Positions 8,168 through 17,488 of a stretch of DNA of 64,000 bases are shown piece by piece. Every line of letters begins with the position of its first letter. The stretch's first letter is position 1. Source of the stretch: RYN-230 sp963711705 (GTDB lineage: Bacteria; Actinomycetota; Actinomycetes; Streptosporangiales; Streptosporangiaceae); NCBI GenBank assembly GCA_963711705.1, contig CAVQFM010000021.1, positions 1 to 64,000 on the forward strand, given 5' to 3'. The position numbers were made by a program, and so were the translations under genes. Below the pieces are notes generated by a model, which was given only the letters and a program-made list of their open reading frames with translations, did not search any database and was not told the origin of the DNA.

Positions 8168-9313
8168 ATGAACGCAGGGCCAGTCAGGCACTCATGGCGC
8201 AGCGGCGGAGTCCCCCGTCTGGGCCAGCAGCGCAGCTCGCTGCAGCGGCTGGCCTCCGCACAGGGCGGCGGCCTGTTCGTGGCGCTGGTCATCATGTCGC
8301 TGTACTTCAGCGTGGCCACCGACAGCTTCTTCACCCGCAGCAACATCCTGGTGGTGCTGGAGCAGGTGTCGGTGCTCGGCATGGTGGCGGTACCCGGGGC
8401 CATGCTGCTGGTGTCCGGCAACCTGGACCTGTCGGTGGGCTCGGTGGCCGGCCTGTCCGCCGCCGTGTTCGGCGAGTTCGACAAGATCTTCGGCTGGCCG
8501 GTGTGGCTGGCCGTGATCGGTGCGCTGGCCGTGGGCGCGGCCTGGGGCGCGGGGAACGGATTCCTGATCTCCTACCTCGGGTTCTCCCCGGTCATCGTCA
8601 CGCTGGGCGGGTTCGCTGGCGCGGCCGGGCTGGCCCAGACCATCACCAGCGACAACACCCGGTCCGGGTTCGGCAGCGCGTTCGACTTCCTGGGTGACGG
8701 GACGCTGGCCGGGATCCCGGTCCCGGTCATCATCTTCTTCGCGGTGTTCCTGGTCGGCGTGTACGTCTGGTACGAGACGGCCACCGGGCGCCACCTGATC
8801 GCGATCGGCGCGAACAAGGACGCGGCCACCGCGCTGGGCGTCGCGTCCAAGCGGCTGCCGTTCGTGATCTACGTGCTGTCCGGGACGGCCGCGGCGCTGG
8901 GCGGGCTGATCATCACCGCCCAGCTGGACGGCGCCTCGGTGCAGATCGGCGTGGGCCTCGAACTCCAGGTGCTGACCGCGATCCTGCTCGGCGGGGTGGC
9001 GTTCAACGGCGGGCGCGGCTCGCTGTGGGGCACGCTGGCCGGCATCCTGTTCATCGGCGTGCTCGACGACGGCCTGATCCTGATCAACGTCGGGCCGTAC
9101 GTCGCGGACCTCGCGGTGGGCGGCGCACTGGTGGTGGCGGCCGCACTCGATGTGCTCTACCAGCGGCTGGAACGGGTACCGGTGCCGGAGAGTGCCGAGG
9201 CCGAGGCGCTGGAAACCGACCGGCCCGCCGGGCCGCGCCGCGCTGCCCGGGCGGACGGTGCTGCCGGGGCGGATGGCGCCGGGGCGGACGGGCCGGCGGC
9301 GGACGGCCACGCC
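8168..9313 (+). CDS. Sugar ABC transporter permease (RbsC-like), open at its 3' end
   Basis: The permease domain is about 345 residues with 8-10 hydrophobic segments. Hallmarks are SGNLDLSVGSVAGLSAAVFG, YLGFSPVIVTLGGF, GANKDAATALGVASKRLPF and LGGVAFNGGRGSLWGTLAG, typical of ribose/xylose importers. ATG 8168 follows GAGGGAAGG. Oddly, no stop codon ends this frame: it stays open through the ATPase gene (in another frame) and runs into the SDR at 10996. Coding character moves to the ATPase frame near 9312-9314. Removing one C there would give a single permease-linker-ATPase protein of about 693 residues. I give 9313 as the end of the permease-frame part. Confidence 0.75.
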
Positions 9314-9350
9314 CGCCGCGGCGGCGGCGGACCCGGACGGCGCGGCGGGT

Positions 9351-10250
9351 GTGGGCCAGGGCGGCCCGGGCGGCGTGGACGACGTGGCGGGGCCGGTTGG
9401 CCCGGCGTTGCGGGCCACCGGCGCGGGCGGCCCGCCCGTGCCCCCGGGCGGCGGTCACGCGGACCGGGCCGGCCGCAACGGGCAGCCGGTGCCCGCCCTG
9501 GAAGTGTCGGACATCACCAAGCGGTTCGGCCCGGTGGTGGCGCTGCGCGGGGTGTCACTGTCCCTGGACGGCGGCGAGGTGCTCGGCCTGGTGGGCGACA
9601 ACGGAGCCGGGAAGAGCACGCTGATCTCGATCATCTCCGGGGTGGCCCGGCCCGACTCCGGGGAGATCCGGGTAGACGGCAAGCCCTGGGCGGAGACCGG
9701 GGCGCGCACCGTCCGCGAGGCCGGGATCGAGACCGTGTTCCAGAACCTGGCCCTGGTCCCGACGCTCAGCATCGCGGAGAACATGTACCTGGGCCGCGAG
9801 CTGTACGGCCCGGGCCAGCTGGCCTCGGCCGCCCGGCGGATCGACAAGCGGCGGATGCGCCGCGAGGTGGAAGCGGCCTTCTCCCGGCTCGGCCTGCGGA
9901 TGCCGCCGGTCACCGCCAAGGCCGGCGCGCTGTCCGGCGGCCAGCGGCAGGCGGTCGCGGTGGCCCGCGCGGTGCTGTGGGGCAGCCGGGTGGTCATCAT
10001 GGACGAGCCCGCCGCGGCCCTCGGGGTGCAGCAGACCGAGGCGGTCCTGGCGCTCATCGACCGGCTCAAGGCCGAGGGTGTGGCGACGCTGCTGGTCAGC
10101 CACAACATGGAGCACGTGCTGCGGGTCGCGGACCGGGTCGCGGTGTTCCGGCTGGGCCGGAAGATCGCCGACATCGACCGGCGGCAGCGGGCGGTCACCG
10201 GGATGGAGCTCGTCGGCCTGATCACCGGCGCAACCTCGGCGTCCTCATGA
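9351..10250 (+). CDS. Sugar ABC transporter ATP-binding protein, probably fused to the permease
   Basis: A single ABC domain. Visible are Walker A GDNGAGKST, signature LSGGQRQAVAVARA, Walker B VVIMDEPAAALG and H-loop LLVSHN. It resembles one-domain ATPases of the fructose/ribose importer class (FrcA-like) rather than two-domain RbsA. It energises uptake with the permease and lipoprotein encoded upstream. The start is uncertain: GTG 9351 is a formal choice, GTG 9489 sits directly before the domain (PALEVSDITKRFG), and the upstream Gly/Ala/Pro-rich stretch reads best as a linker from the permease after a one-base frameshift near 9312. The stop overlaps the SDR start (ATGA). Confidence 0.82.
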   Translation: MGQGGPGGVDDVAGPVGPALRATGAGGPPVPPGGGHADRAGRNGQPVPALEVSDITKRFGPVVALRGVSLSLDGGEVLGLVGDNGAGKSTLISIISGVARPDSGEIRVDGKPWAETGARTVREAGIETVFQNLALVPTLSIAENMYLGRELYGPGQLASAARRIDKRRMRREVEAAFSRLGLRMPPVTAKAGALSGGQRQAVAVARAVLWGSRVVIMDEPAAALGVQQTEAVLALIDRLKAEGVATLLVSHNMEHVLRVADRVAVFRLGRKIADIDRRQRAVTGMELVGLITGATSASS

Positions 10251-10996
10251 GCGCGCCCGGGACGGCGCCCAGCCCGGTGGTGCTGATCACCGGTGGGGCG
10301 ACCGGCATCGGCCGGGCCGTCGCCGCCGCCTGCGGCCGGTCCGGGGCGACGGTCGTGCTGCTCTCGCTGCCCGGCCCCGAGCTGTCCCAGGCCATTGACG
10401 AGCTCAGCGGCGCCGGGGTGACGGCCCAGGCGGTCGCGGCCGACGTCCGTGACTTCGCCGCGGTGCAGCAGGCGGCCGGCCAGGTCCACCGCGAGCTGGG
10501 CCGCATCGACGCGCTGGTGGCCAGCGCCGGGATCGCGGATCAGTCCAGCATCACCAGCGGCTCGCCGGAGCGCTGGCAGCAGGTGGTGCAGACCAACCTG
10601 CTGGGCACGGCCAACGCCATCCGGGCGGTCGCGCCGCTGATGCTGGCCGCTGGCGCCGGGGACATCGTGATGATCGCGTCGGCCTCGGGCCGGGACAGCT
10701 ACGTCGGCGAACCGCTGTACATCGCGAGCAAGTGGGGCGTGGTCGGCCTCGGCCACGCGGTCCGCAAGGAGCTGCAGGCCAGCAACATCCGGGTCGCGCT
10801 GATCGAGCCCGGCCTGGTGGATACGCCGCTGACCCGGGGCAGCCCGGTGGTGCGGCCGCTGGTCGAGGCGGGCGGGGCGATGCTGCCCGGGGATATCGCG
10901 GAGGCCGTCGTCTGGCTGCTCGCCCGGCCCCGCCGGGTGAGCGTGACCGAGCTGGTGATCCGGCCCACCGCCGTGGGCGACATCGAGAGGATCTAG
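10247..10996 (+). CDS. SDR family oxidoreductase
   Basis: 249-residue classical short-chain dehydrogenase. It has the cofactor loop TGGATGIG (about residues 16-23), an ASAG in place of the usual NNAG, a serine in IASASG, and a YIASK catalytic Tyr-Lys. ATG 10247 overlaps the ATPase stop. CocE follows after 3 bases, so it sits inside the operon and likely oxidises or reduces the imported substrate or an intermediate. The acidic determinant for NAD versus NADP is not obvious; LLSLPGPE after the second strand gives no clear preference. Confidence 0.88.
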   Translation: MSAPGTAPSPVVLITGGATGIGRAVAAACGRSGATVVLLSLPGPELSQAIDELSGAGVTAQAVAADVRDFAAVQQAAGQVHRELGRIDALVASAGIADQSSITSGSPERWQQVVQTNLLGTANAIRAVAPLMLAAGAGDIVMIASASGRDSYVGEPLYIASKWGVVGLGHAVRKELQASNIRVALIEPGLVDTPLTRGSPVVRPLVEAGGAMLPGDIAEAVVWLLARPRRVSVTELVIRPTAVGDIERI

Positions 10997-10999
10997 GCG

Positions 11000-13048
11000 A
11001 TGTCTCCCGGACCCGGCGTGCAGATGGTGCGGGACCTGGCCATCCCGCTGGCCGACGGGACCCGGCTGTCCGGCGACCTGTGCCGGCCAGCCGGCCGGGC
11101 GGCCGGGCCGGTGCTGGTCAGCTACTACCCGTACCGCACGGACGACATCATCGGCAGCCTGTTCGCGGGCACCCGGGACGGCCTGGCCCGGCGCGGCTAC
11201 GCCACCCTGTTCGCCGACATGGCCGGCACCGGGGCGTCCGGCGGGGACTACGCGGAAAGCTTCGACCTGCCCCGGGAGGGCCGCGACTGTGCGGAGATCA
11301 TCGAGTGGGCCGCGGGGCAGGACTGGTGCGACGGCCGGGTCGGCGCCTGGGGGGTGTCCTACGGCGGGATGAACGCCCTGGCCGCCGCGGCCCACCAGCC
11401 GCCGCACCTGCGCGCGCTGGTCGCGGTGTACGCCACCACGGACATGTACCGGGACACGATCGCCCCCGGGGACTGCCCGGCCATGCTCGGCCGCTACGCC
11501 TGGGCGGCGCACATGCTCGCGCTCGGGCTGTGCCCGCCGACCCGCCAGGACCCGGATGGCCGGTGGCAGCGCACCTGGCAGCGGCGGCTGCGGCGGCTGG
11601 CCGCGGGCCAGCCGCACGCCCTGGAGTGGCAGGCGCACCCGGAGCGGGATGACTACTGGCAGGCCCGGGTGGTGGACACCGCCGCGATCCAGGTGCCCGC
11701 CATGCTCATCGGCGGCTGGGCCGACGCCTACGCCGACGCGATGATCCGGGTGTTCGGCCAGCTGACCGGGCCGAAGCGGCTGATCATGGGCCCGTGGATG
11801 CACGTGCTGCCGCACCTGTCCGCGGTCGAACCGTATGACTGGGTCGGCGCCATGGCCGACTGGTGGGACACGCACCTGGGCCCGGAGCCAGCCAGTGCCC
11901 AGCCGGGCGAGCCGCCGGTGCTGTTCTTCTGCCAGGGCAGCGGCTGGCGGTCCGCGCGGCACTGGCCGCCCGAGGGGACGGCCGAGCTCCGGCTCTTCCC
12001 GGCCGGGCACCGCCTGGCAGCAGCGGCACCCACCGAGCCCGGCGAGCACGGCTATCAGGCTGACCCGCTGGTCGGCATGGCCGCGGGCATCTGGGACCCG
12101 TTCGGCACCGGCAGCGGCTGGCCCGAGGAGCAGAGCGGCGACGACGCCCGGAGCCTCACCTTCACCAGCGACCCATGGCCCGAACCACTGGTGATCATGG
12201 GCAGCCCGGCCGCCGACCTGTGCCTGTATCCGGCGCCGGACACCGAAACCCAGCTCACCGCCCGGCTGTGCGCGGTCAGCCCGGGCGGGCAGTCCACCCT
12301 GATCAGCTCCGGCTGGTACCGGGTCCGGCCCACTGACCGCGGGGCCGCCAGCGACCGGGCGGGTGCCAGCGACCGGGCGGGCGATGCGGCGCCTGGTGCG
12401 GCGCGGGCGGCCCAGGTCAGGATCAGCCTCGGCGAGACCGCCGCCGAACTGCCCGCTGGCTCCCGGCTGCGGCTGAGCGTGGCGTGCGCCGACTTCCCGC
12501 ACCTCTGGCCGACGCCGTCGAACCCCTCCCTGGTCCTGGCCACCGGCCCGGGCACCGGCACCGAACTGCGGCTGCTGGCCAGCGACCCGGCCGGCCGCCG
12601 CGACCGCCCGGCGGCCATCACCCCGCCGCCCGCCGGGCCGCCGGACACCGGCTGGGTCACCGACGGCGAGCCGCTGTACCGGGTGACCGAGGACAAGGTG
12701 TCCGGCGAGACCTCGGTGACGTTCGGCGCCAGCTCCCGGCTGCGCCCGCCGTCCGGCGCGGATCTGCGGCTGGCCGAGGTGTTCACCGCGCGGGTCAACC
12801 CGGCCCAGCCCGCCGGGGCCGCGGTGCTGGCCCAGGTGGACGCCCGCCTCCGGCTGCCCGCGGGCGAGCAGGTCCAGGTGGCCGTGCGCAGCACCGCCTG
12901 CCGGCGCTCATCGGCCATCGAGGCCAGCGTCACGCTGGACGGGACGACCCTGCTGCACCAGCGGTGGTCCGGCCCCGAGCCCGAACCGCCCCCCGCCGGG
13001 CCATCATCGGGAGCCCGGCCCCCCGCCGAGACCGAACGGAGCGGCTGA
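11000..13048 (+). CDS. CocE/NonD family hydrolase (X-Pro dipeptidyl-peptidase-like)
   Basis: 682 residues. An alpha/beta-hydrolase domain (about 1-290) holds the nucleophile elbow GVSYGG, an acid in GGWADAYADAM and the histidine in MGPWMHVLPH. A C-terminal jelly-roll domain (about 380-650) follows, as in cocaine esterase and X-Pro dipeptidyl peptidases. No signal peptide is seen, so it should be cytosolic. It likely cleaves an ester or amide in the imported compound. The start is 3 bases after the SDR stop and its stop is 1 base before the next ATG, indicating tight operon coupling. Residues about 435-460 form an Ala/Asp-rich insertion. Confidence 0.88.
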   Translation: MSPGPGVQMVRDLAIPLADGTRLSGDLCRPAGRAAGPVLVSYYPYRTDDIIGSLFAGTRDGLARRGYATLFADMAGTGASGGDYAESFDLPREGRDCAEIIEWAAGQDWCDGRVGAWGVSYGGMNALAAAAHQPPHLRALVAVYATTDMYRDTIAPGDCPAMLGRYAWAAHMLALGLCPPTRQDPDGRWQRTWQRRLRRLAAGQPHALEWQAHPERDDYWQARVVDTAAIQVPAMLIGGWADAYADAMIRVFGQLTGPKRLIMGPWMHVLPHLSAVEPYDWVGAMADWWDTHLGPEPASAQPGEPPVLFFCQGSGWRSARHWPPEGTAELRLFPAGHRLAAAAPTEPGEHGYQADPLVGMAAGIWDPFGTGSGWPEEQSGDDARSLTFTSDPWPEPLVIMGSPAADLCLYPAPDTETQLTARLCAVSPGGQSTLISSGWYRVRPTDRGAASDRAGASDRAGDAAPGAARAAQVRISLGETAAELPAGSRLRLSVACADFPHLWPTPSNPSLVLATGPGTGTELRLLASDPAGRRDRPAAITPPPAGPPDTGWVTDGEPLYRVTEDKVSGETSVTFGASSRLRPPSGADLRLAEVFTARVNPAQPAGAAVLAQVDARLRLPAGEQVQVAVRSTACRRSSAIEASVTLDGTTLLHQRWSGPEPEPPPAGPSSGARPPAETERSG

Positions 13049-13049
13049 C

Positions 13050-15341
13050 ATGGAACTCCTCGGCTACGCCCAGCCGTGCACCGCCCACCCGGGCGAGACC
13101 GTGGAGGTCAAGGTCAGCACGACCCAGCCCGAGTTCACCGCCGAGGTGGTCCGGCTGGGCGCCGACCACCAGCCCGCCGCTTCCCCGGCCGTCCGCGGCC
13201 GGTTCCCCGGCCAGCATCACGACCTGGTCGGCGGCTCCTACTTCACCGCCGCGCTGGGTGAGCCACTGCCCGGCCCGGCCGGGCACGCCGCGACGCTGTG
13301 GTTCCACCCGACCCGGTTGCTCGCCGCGCAGTGCCTGATGGCCGGCTGGTCCGGGGACGACGGCTGGGAACTGGGCATCGGCGCGGACCAGCGGGTCAGC
13401 CTGACCCGGCAGCCGGCCGCGGGTGAGCCGCGCAGCGTGTCGGCCGGGCCGGTGCTCAGCACCGGGGCCTGGTATTTCGCCGCGGCCAGCTGGGACGCGG
13501 CCGGGGCGGCCACGCTGACCGTGCTCGCCCGCACCCAGCCCGGCGCGGCTCCCCCGTCCGGGCCAGACGCGGACCTGCCAGATGGAGCCAGCGGGGCCGG
13601 GCCGCACGACCTGGGCGGCCCGTGCCCCGCGCCCGAGGGGGTATCGGTCGGTGCGGCGGTGCGTGGGCCCCGTGCGCAGCGCCCGTTCAACGGGAAGATC
13701 GACACGCCCCGGCTGTTCGCCGGCCCGCTCACCGGCACCGCCGTGGCCGCGCTGGCCGCCGACGCGCCCGCGGCCCGGGCCGGGGGCCTGCGCCACGAGT
13801 GGCGGTTCACCCCGGACGCGGCGCTGCCACCGCACCGGGTCCGCGACACCGGGCCCGGCCGCCGGGACGGGACGCTGGTCAACTCCCCCGCGCTCGGCGT
13901 GACCGGGCGGAACTGGACCCCCGGCACCGAGGGCTTCCCAGTCCGCCCGGACGAGTACGGGGCCGCGCACTTCCACGAGGACGACCTCACCGACGCCGGC
14001 TGGCCGACCAGCCTGTCGTTCGAGGTGCCGGCCGGCTGGCCGAGCGGCGTCTACGGCATCCGGCTGCAGGCCGGCGAGCACGAGGACATGGTGCCGCTGA
14101 TCGTCAGCGCGGCCGGCCGCCGCGCACCGGCCGGCCGCCGCCCACCGTCCGGCCACGGGCCAGATCGGCGCCCGCCGGCAGGCCACGGCGTTGGCCACCC
14201 AGCCGCCGCGGTACTGCTGCCCACGTTCAGCTACCTCGCCTACGCCAACGAGCACGCGTCCTGGGAGAACCCGATCAGCGCCACCGGGGACGTCCCGCTG
14301 ATCGTCACCGCCCAGGACCGGTTCATGAGCGACCAGCGGCTGCTCAGCCTGTACGAGCGGCACACCGATGGCAGCGGGTGCTGCCTGTCCTCCTGGCGCC
14401 GCCCGGTGCTGAACATGCGTCCCGGGTATCACCTGCCGCTGGTCCGCGGCCCGCACCAGTTCAGCGCCGATCTCGAACTGCTGTACTGGCTGGAGCACCG
14501 GCAGGTCGAGGTGGACGTGATCACCGACGACGACCTGCACACCCGCGGCGCGGCCGCGCTCAGCCCGTACCGGGTCATCCTGACCGGCAGCCACCCGGAG
14601 TACACCAGCACCCAGATGCTCGACGGGCTGGACAGCTACCTGGCCACCGGCGGGCGGCTGATGTACCTGGGCGGCAACGGGTTCTACTGGGTCACCACGG
14701 CGCCCGGCGGCGATCCGTATCTCATCGAGGTCCGCCGCGGGCAGGCCGGCACCCGGGTGTGGGAGTCCGCACCCGGCGAGTGGCACCAGGCCATGACGGC
14801 CGAGCGCGGCGGCCTGTGGCGGCACCGCGGCCGCAGCCCGCAGTCGCTGACCGGGGTCGGGTTCACCGCCCAGGGTTTCGACGTGTCACTGCCCTACCGC
14901 ATCGTGGCCAGCCCGGACGATGAGCGGGCCGGCTTCATCCTGGACGGCATCGACCCGGCGGCGCCGCTGGGCGGCGGCGGCTCGGTGCTCGGCGGCCCGG
15001 CCGGGTTCGAGATCGACCGGGCCGACCCGGCGCTGGGCACCCCGGCCAGCGCGGTGGTCGTCGCGACCGCCGACGGCTTCAGCCAGGCCTATCAGGGCGC
15101 GGTGGAGGACGTGACCACCGCCGACTCCCGGCAGGGCGGCGCGGACAGCCCGCTGGTCCGCTCGGACGTGGTGTTCTTCGAGACCGGCCGGGGCGGCGCG
15201 GTCTTCTCGGTCGGCTCGATCGCCTGGTGCGGCGGGCTGCGGCAGGACGGGCAGGAAACGCCGGTGGGCAGGATGACCTGGAATGTGCTGGCCCGGTTCC
15301 TGGACGAGGCGCCGTTCACCGCCCCGCCAGCCGGCCCGTAA
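13050..15341 (+). CDS. N,N-dimethylformamidase large-subunit-like protein
   Basis: 763 residues. An N-terminal concanavalin-like region (about 60-260, with DGWELGIGADQRVSL and FNGKIDTPRLF) precedes a C-terminal domain resembling the large subunit of N,N-dimethylformamidase. PTFSYLAYANEHASW, NMRPGYH, GSHPEYTSTQML and YLGGNGFYW hold tyrosines, acids and a histidine consistent with the mononuclear iron site of that family. DMFase hydrolyses formamides, so an amide or N-formyl substrate is plausible. No small-subunit gene is visible nearby. A Pro/Gly/His-rich insertion (about 352-390) interrupts the middle. It starts 1 base after the CocE stop, the two hydrolases being tightly coupled. Confidence 0.78.
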   Translation: MELLGYAQPCTAHPGETVEVKVSTTQPEFTAEVVRLGADHQPAASPAVRGRFPGQHHDLVGGSYFTAALGEPLPGPAGHAATLWFHPTRLLAAQCLMAGWSGDDGWELGIGADQRVSLTRQPAAGEPRSVSAGPVLSTGAWYFAAASWDAAGAATLTVLARTQPGAAPPSGPDADLPDGASGAGPHDLGGPCPAPEGVSVGAAVRGPRAQRPFNGKIDTPRLFAGPLTGTAVAALAADAPAARAGGLRHEWRFTPDAALPPHRVRDTGPGRRDGTLVNSPALGVTGRNWTPGTEGFPVRPDEYGAAHFHEDDLTDAGWPTSLSFEVPAGWPSGVYGIRLQAGEHEDMVPLIVSAAGRRAPAGRRPPSGHGPDRRPPAGHGVGHPAAAVLLPTFSYLAYANEHASWENPISATGDVPLIVTAQDRFMSDQRLLSLYERHTDGSGCCLSSWRRPVLNMRPGYHLPLVRGPHQFSADLELLYWLEHRQVEVDVITDDDLHTRGAAALSPYRVILTGSHPEYTSTQMLDGLDSYLATGGRLMYLGGNGFYWVTTAPGGDPYLIEVRRGQAGTRVWESAPGEWHQAMTAERGGLWRHRGRSPQSLTGVGFTAQGFDVSLPYRIVASPDDERAGFILDGIDPAAPLGGGGSVLGGPAGFEIDRADPALGTPASAVVVATADGFSQAYQGAVEDVTTADSRQGGADSPLVRSDVVFFETGRGGAVFSVGSIAWCGGLRQDGQETPVGRMTWNVLARFLDEAPFTAPPAGP

Positions 15342-15361
15342 CGAGGGGGGTTGCGGTAGAC

Positions 15362-16348
15362 GTGGACGAGAGCAGGCCGGGGGCCGAGGAACTGCTGCTG
15401 CGCGTCGCCTGGTTTTACTACAAGGATGAGCTGACTCAGGACGAGATCGCGCACCGGCTGTCGGTGTCCCGCGCGTCGGTCGGCCGGATGCTGGACCGGG
15501 CGCGCAAGGTGGGCCTGGTGTCGATCAACCTGAACGCCGACCACCTCGACGCGTTCGAGGTCAGCAACCAGCTCCGGCACACGTTCGGGCTGGCCGAGGC
15601 GCTGGTCGTGCCGGATCATGACCGCGAGCCCGCCGACCATCACGTGCTGAACGCCCGCCTCGGCCTGGGCGGGGCCCAGTTCATGACCACCCACTTGCGG
15701 CCGGGCGGGACGCTCGGGGTCGGCTGGGGCGAGACCGTGTCCCGGGTCATCGGCGCGACCAATTTCGGCGCGGTCGGCCCGGTGCACATGGTGACGCTGA
15801 CCGGCGGCGTGGATGGCTACCTGCCGACGATCCTGTCCTCGCAGAGCGAGTCGGGCGGCGACCCCGAGGCCACCACGGCGGCGATCATCCCCACGCCGAT
15901 CGTCGCGTCCACGCCCAGGCTGGCCGCCGCGCTCAAGGCCGAGCCCGCCATCCAGCAGGTGCTCAAGCAGGCAACCTCGGTCCGGCAGGCCATCGTCGGC
16001 GTAGGCACGCCCACGGCCGACGCGACGATCGTGCAGATGGGCTACCTGGCCGCGGACGACGTGCGCGCGCTGCGCGGCCGCGGGGTGGTGGGCGACATCC
16101 TCGGCCAGTTCTTCGACGCCGACGGCAACGTGGTCAGCCTGCCGATCCACCAGCGCCGGATCGGCATCGAGCTGTCCGACCTGGCATCCATCCCGAAAGT
16201 GGTGGGCGTGGCGGGCGGGCTGCACAAGGCCGAGGCCATCCTCGGCGCGCTGCACGGCGGGTTCCTCAACGTGCTCGTCACCAACGAGCTGGTCGCCTTG
16301 CGCCTGCTGGAACTGGAGCGGGCCCGCCGCCCCGGCCGCGCCGGATGA
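15362..16348 (+). CDS. SorC/DeoR-like sugar-binding transcriptional regulator
   Basis: 328 residues. The N-terminal helix-turn-helix (about 12-50) contains LTQDEIAHRLSVSRASVGRM. A large sugar-binding domain follows (GGTLGVGWGETVSRVI, VGVGTPTADATIVQMGY, VGVAGGLHKAEAILGALHGG), as in SorC, DeoR and CggR. Such proteins sense phosphorylated sugars or sugar acids. The GTG start is placed after the GAGGGGGG site at 15343-15350. Upstream similarity is absent. As the last gene of the island it probably controls the importer operon, perhaps through the two GAGC-N4-GCTC palindromes near 6463 and 6886. A hairpin lies 5 bases past its stop. Confidence 0.9.
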   Translation: MDESRPGAEELLLRVAWFYYKDELTQDEIAHRLSVSRASVGRMLDRARKVGLVSINLNADHLDAFEVSNQLRHTFGLAEALVVPDHDREPADHHVLNARLGLGGAQFMTTHLRPGGTLGVGWGETVSRVIGATNFGAVGPVHMVTLTGGVDGYLPTILSSQSESGGDPEATTAAIIPTPIVASTPRLAAALKAEPAIQQVLKQATSVRQAIVGVGTPTADATIVQMGYLAADDVRALRGRGVVGDILGQFFDADGNVVSLPIHQRRIGIELSDLASIPKVVGVAGGLHKAEAILGALHGGFLNVLVTNELVALRLLELERARRPGRAG

Positions 16349-16353
16349 GTTAC

Positions 16354-16373
16354 TGCCCGGCTCTGGCCGGGCA
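16354..16373 (+). terminator. Hairpin after the SorC gene
   Basis: TGCCCGGC and GCCGGGCA pair perfectly (8 bp) around the loop TCTG, starting 5 bases after the SorC stop. No U-tract follows, which is common in high-GC actinobacteria. It likely marks the end of the catabolic transcript. Confidence 0.6.
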
Positions 16374-16475
16374 GGCTCCTTACGCGGGCGACGACCGGGC
16401 ATCACTGACCGTCACTGGCTAGCATGCAGTGCGGCACCGGGCTTAGCCGACGAATGCCTGGCCGGTGGGGGCGCC

Positions 16476-17273
16476 ATGTCCAGCTGGTTCAGCACGAACA
16501 TCGTGCAGACTGGGCGTCTGCCGCTGTTCTGCTTCTTTGTCGCGTTCGTGCTCGGCTTCGGGTTCATCCGGCTGTCCACCCGGCTGATCCGGGCCCAGGT
16601 CCGCTGGTGGCCCGGCAACATCACCCCGGGCAACCTGCACGTGCACCACATGGTGTTCGGCGTCGTGTTCATGCTCGTCGGCGGGGTGACCGGCATCGTC
16701 GCCCCGTACGGCTCGCTGGCCTGGCGGTCCGGTGCGGCCGCGCTGTTCGGGCTGGGCGCCGCGCTGGTCCTGGATGAGTTCGCGCTGATCCTGCACCTGC
16801 GCGACGTGTACTGGAGCAGCGCCGGGCGGCTGTCGGTGGACGCGGTGTTCGCCGCGGCCGGGATCACCGTGCTGCTGCTGCTCGGCGTGGCCCCGTCGGT
16901 GATGCCCAGCCCGGCCGACCCGCACGCGGGCACCTGGGAGGCGTTCGCCACGCTGGTCATCAGCGTCGCGCTGACCTTTGTGCTGGCCACGATCACCCTG
17001 CTCAAGGGCAAGCTCTGGACCGGCATGTTCGGCCTGTTCCTGTTCCCGCTGCTGATCGTGGGCACCGTCCGGCTGGCCCGGCCCGGCTCGCCGTGGGCCC
17101 GCTGGCGCTACCAGCGGCGGCCCCGCAAGCTGGCCCGCGCGGAGCGCCGCGAGCAGCGCGTCCGCGAGCCGGTGATCAGGGTCAAGGTCCGCATCGAGGA
17201 CCTGCTGTCCGGCCTGCACGACCGCCCGGAATCCCGGCCCGCCACGCCCCGGCCGAAATCAGAAACCCACTAA
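16476..17273 (+). CDS. Conserved integral membrane protein
   Basis: 265 residues with about six hydrophobic segments between residues 15 and 190. A His-rich motif, NLHVHHMVFG, lies between the first and second segments and may be a metal or active site at the membrane face. The C-terminal 65 residues are basic (RRPRKLARAERREQRVREP) and cytosolic by the positive-inside rule. I do not recognise a named family with certainty; similar proteins are annotated as hypothetical in actinobacteria. It stands alone after the catabolic island terminator, so the neighbours do not suggest a role. Confidence 0.75.
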   Translation: MSSWFSTNIVQTGRLPLFCFFVAFVLGFGFIRLSTRLIRAQVRWWPGNITPGNLHVHHMVFGVVFMLVGGVTGIVAPYGSLAWRSGAAALFGLGAALVLDEFALILHLRDVYWSSAGRLSVDAVFAAAGITVLLLLGVAPSVMPSPADPHAGTWEAFATLVISVALTFVLATITLLKGKLWTGMFGLFLFPLLIVGTVRLARPGSPWARWRYQRRPRKLARAERREQRVREPVIRVKVRIEDLLSGLHDRPESRPATPRPKSETH

Positions 17274-17488
17274 ATCAGCCAAACGGCCGGTTCCGTCCCC
17301 TGCCACCACCACCCGCCTGAGCCGCCCGCCAGCCTCACCGGCCGGGGGGTGACCCGGACCTGAGCTGGTCTCCTCGGCCGGGAGATCGGCGCTGGTCATG
17401 ACCTGGGCGGCGATGGCCGTGGCGGAGAACTCCCGGGTCAGCGCCGCACGGTAAGCGTCTGTGCACATGGCTGCGATCGCCGGGTGGC

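Noticed and set aside
7997..10996. A single 999-codon open frame covering permease to SDR
   Set aside because: The middle third is out of frame with a clear ABC ATPase, so it is not one natural protein; a lost stop or indel explains it better.
17259..17468. Minus-strand open frame of 69 residues between the membrane protein and VOC genes
   Set aside because: The N-terminal part looks somewhat protein-like, but there is no ribosome-binding site, no recognised family, and the frame overlaps the 3' end of the membrane-protein gene.
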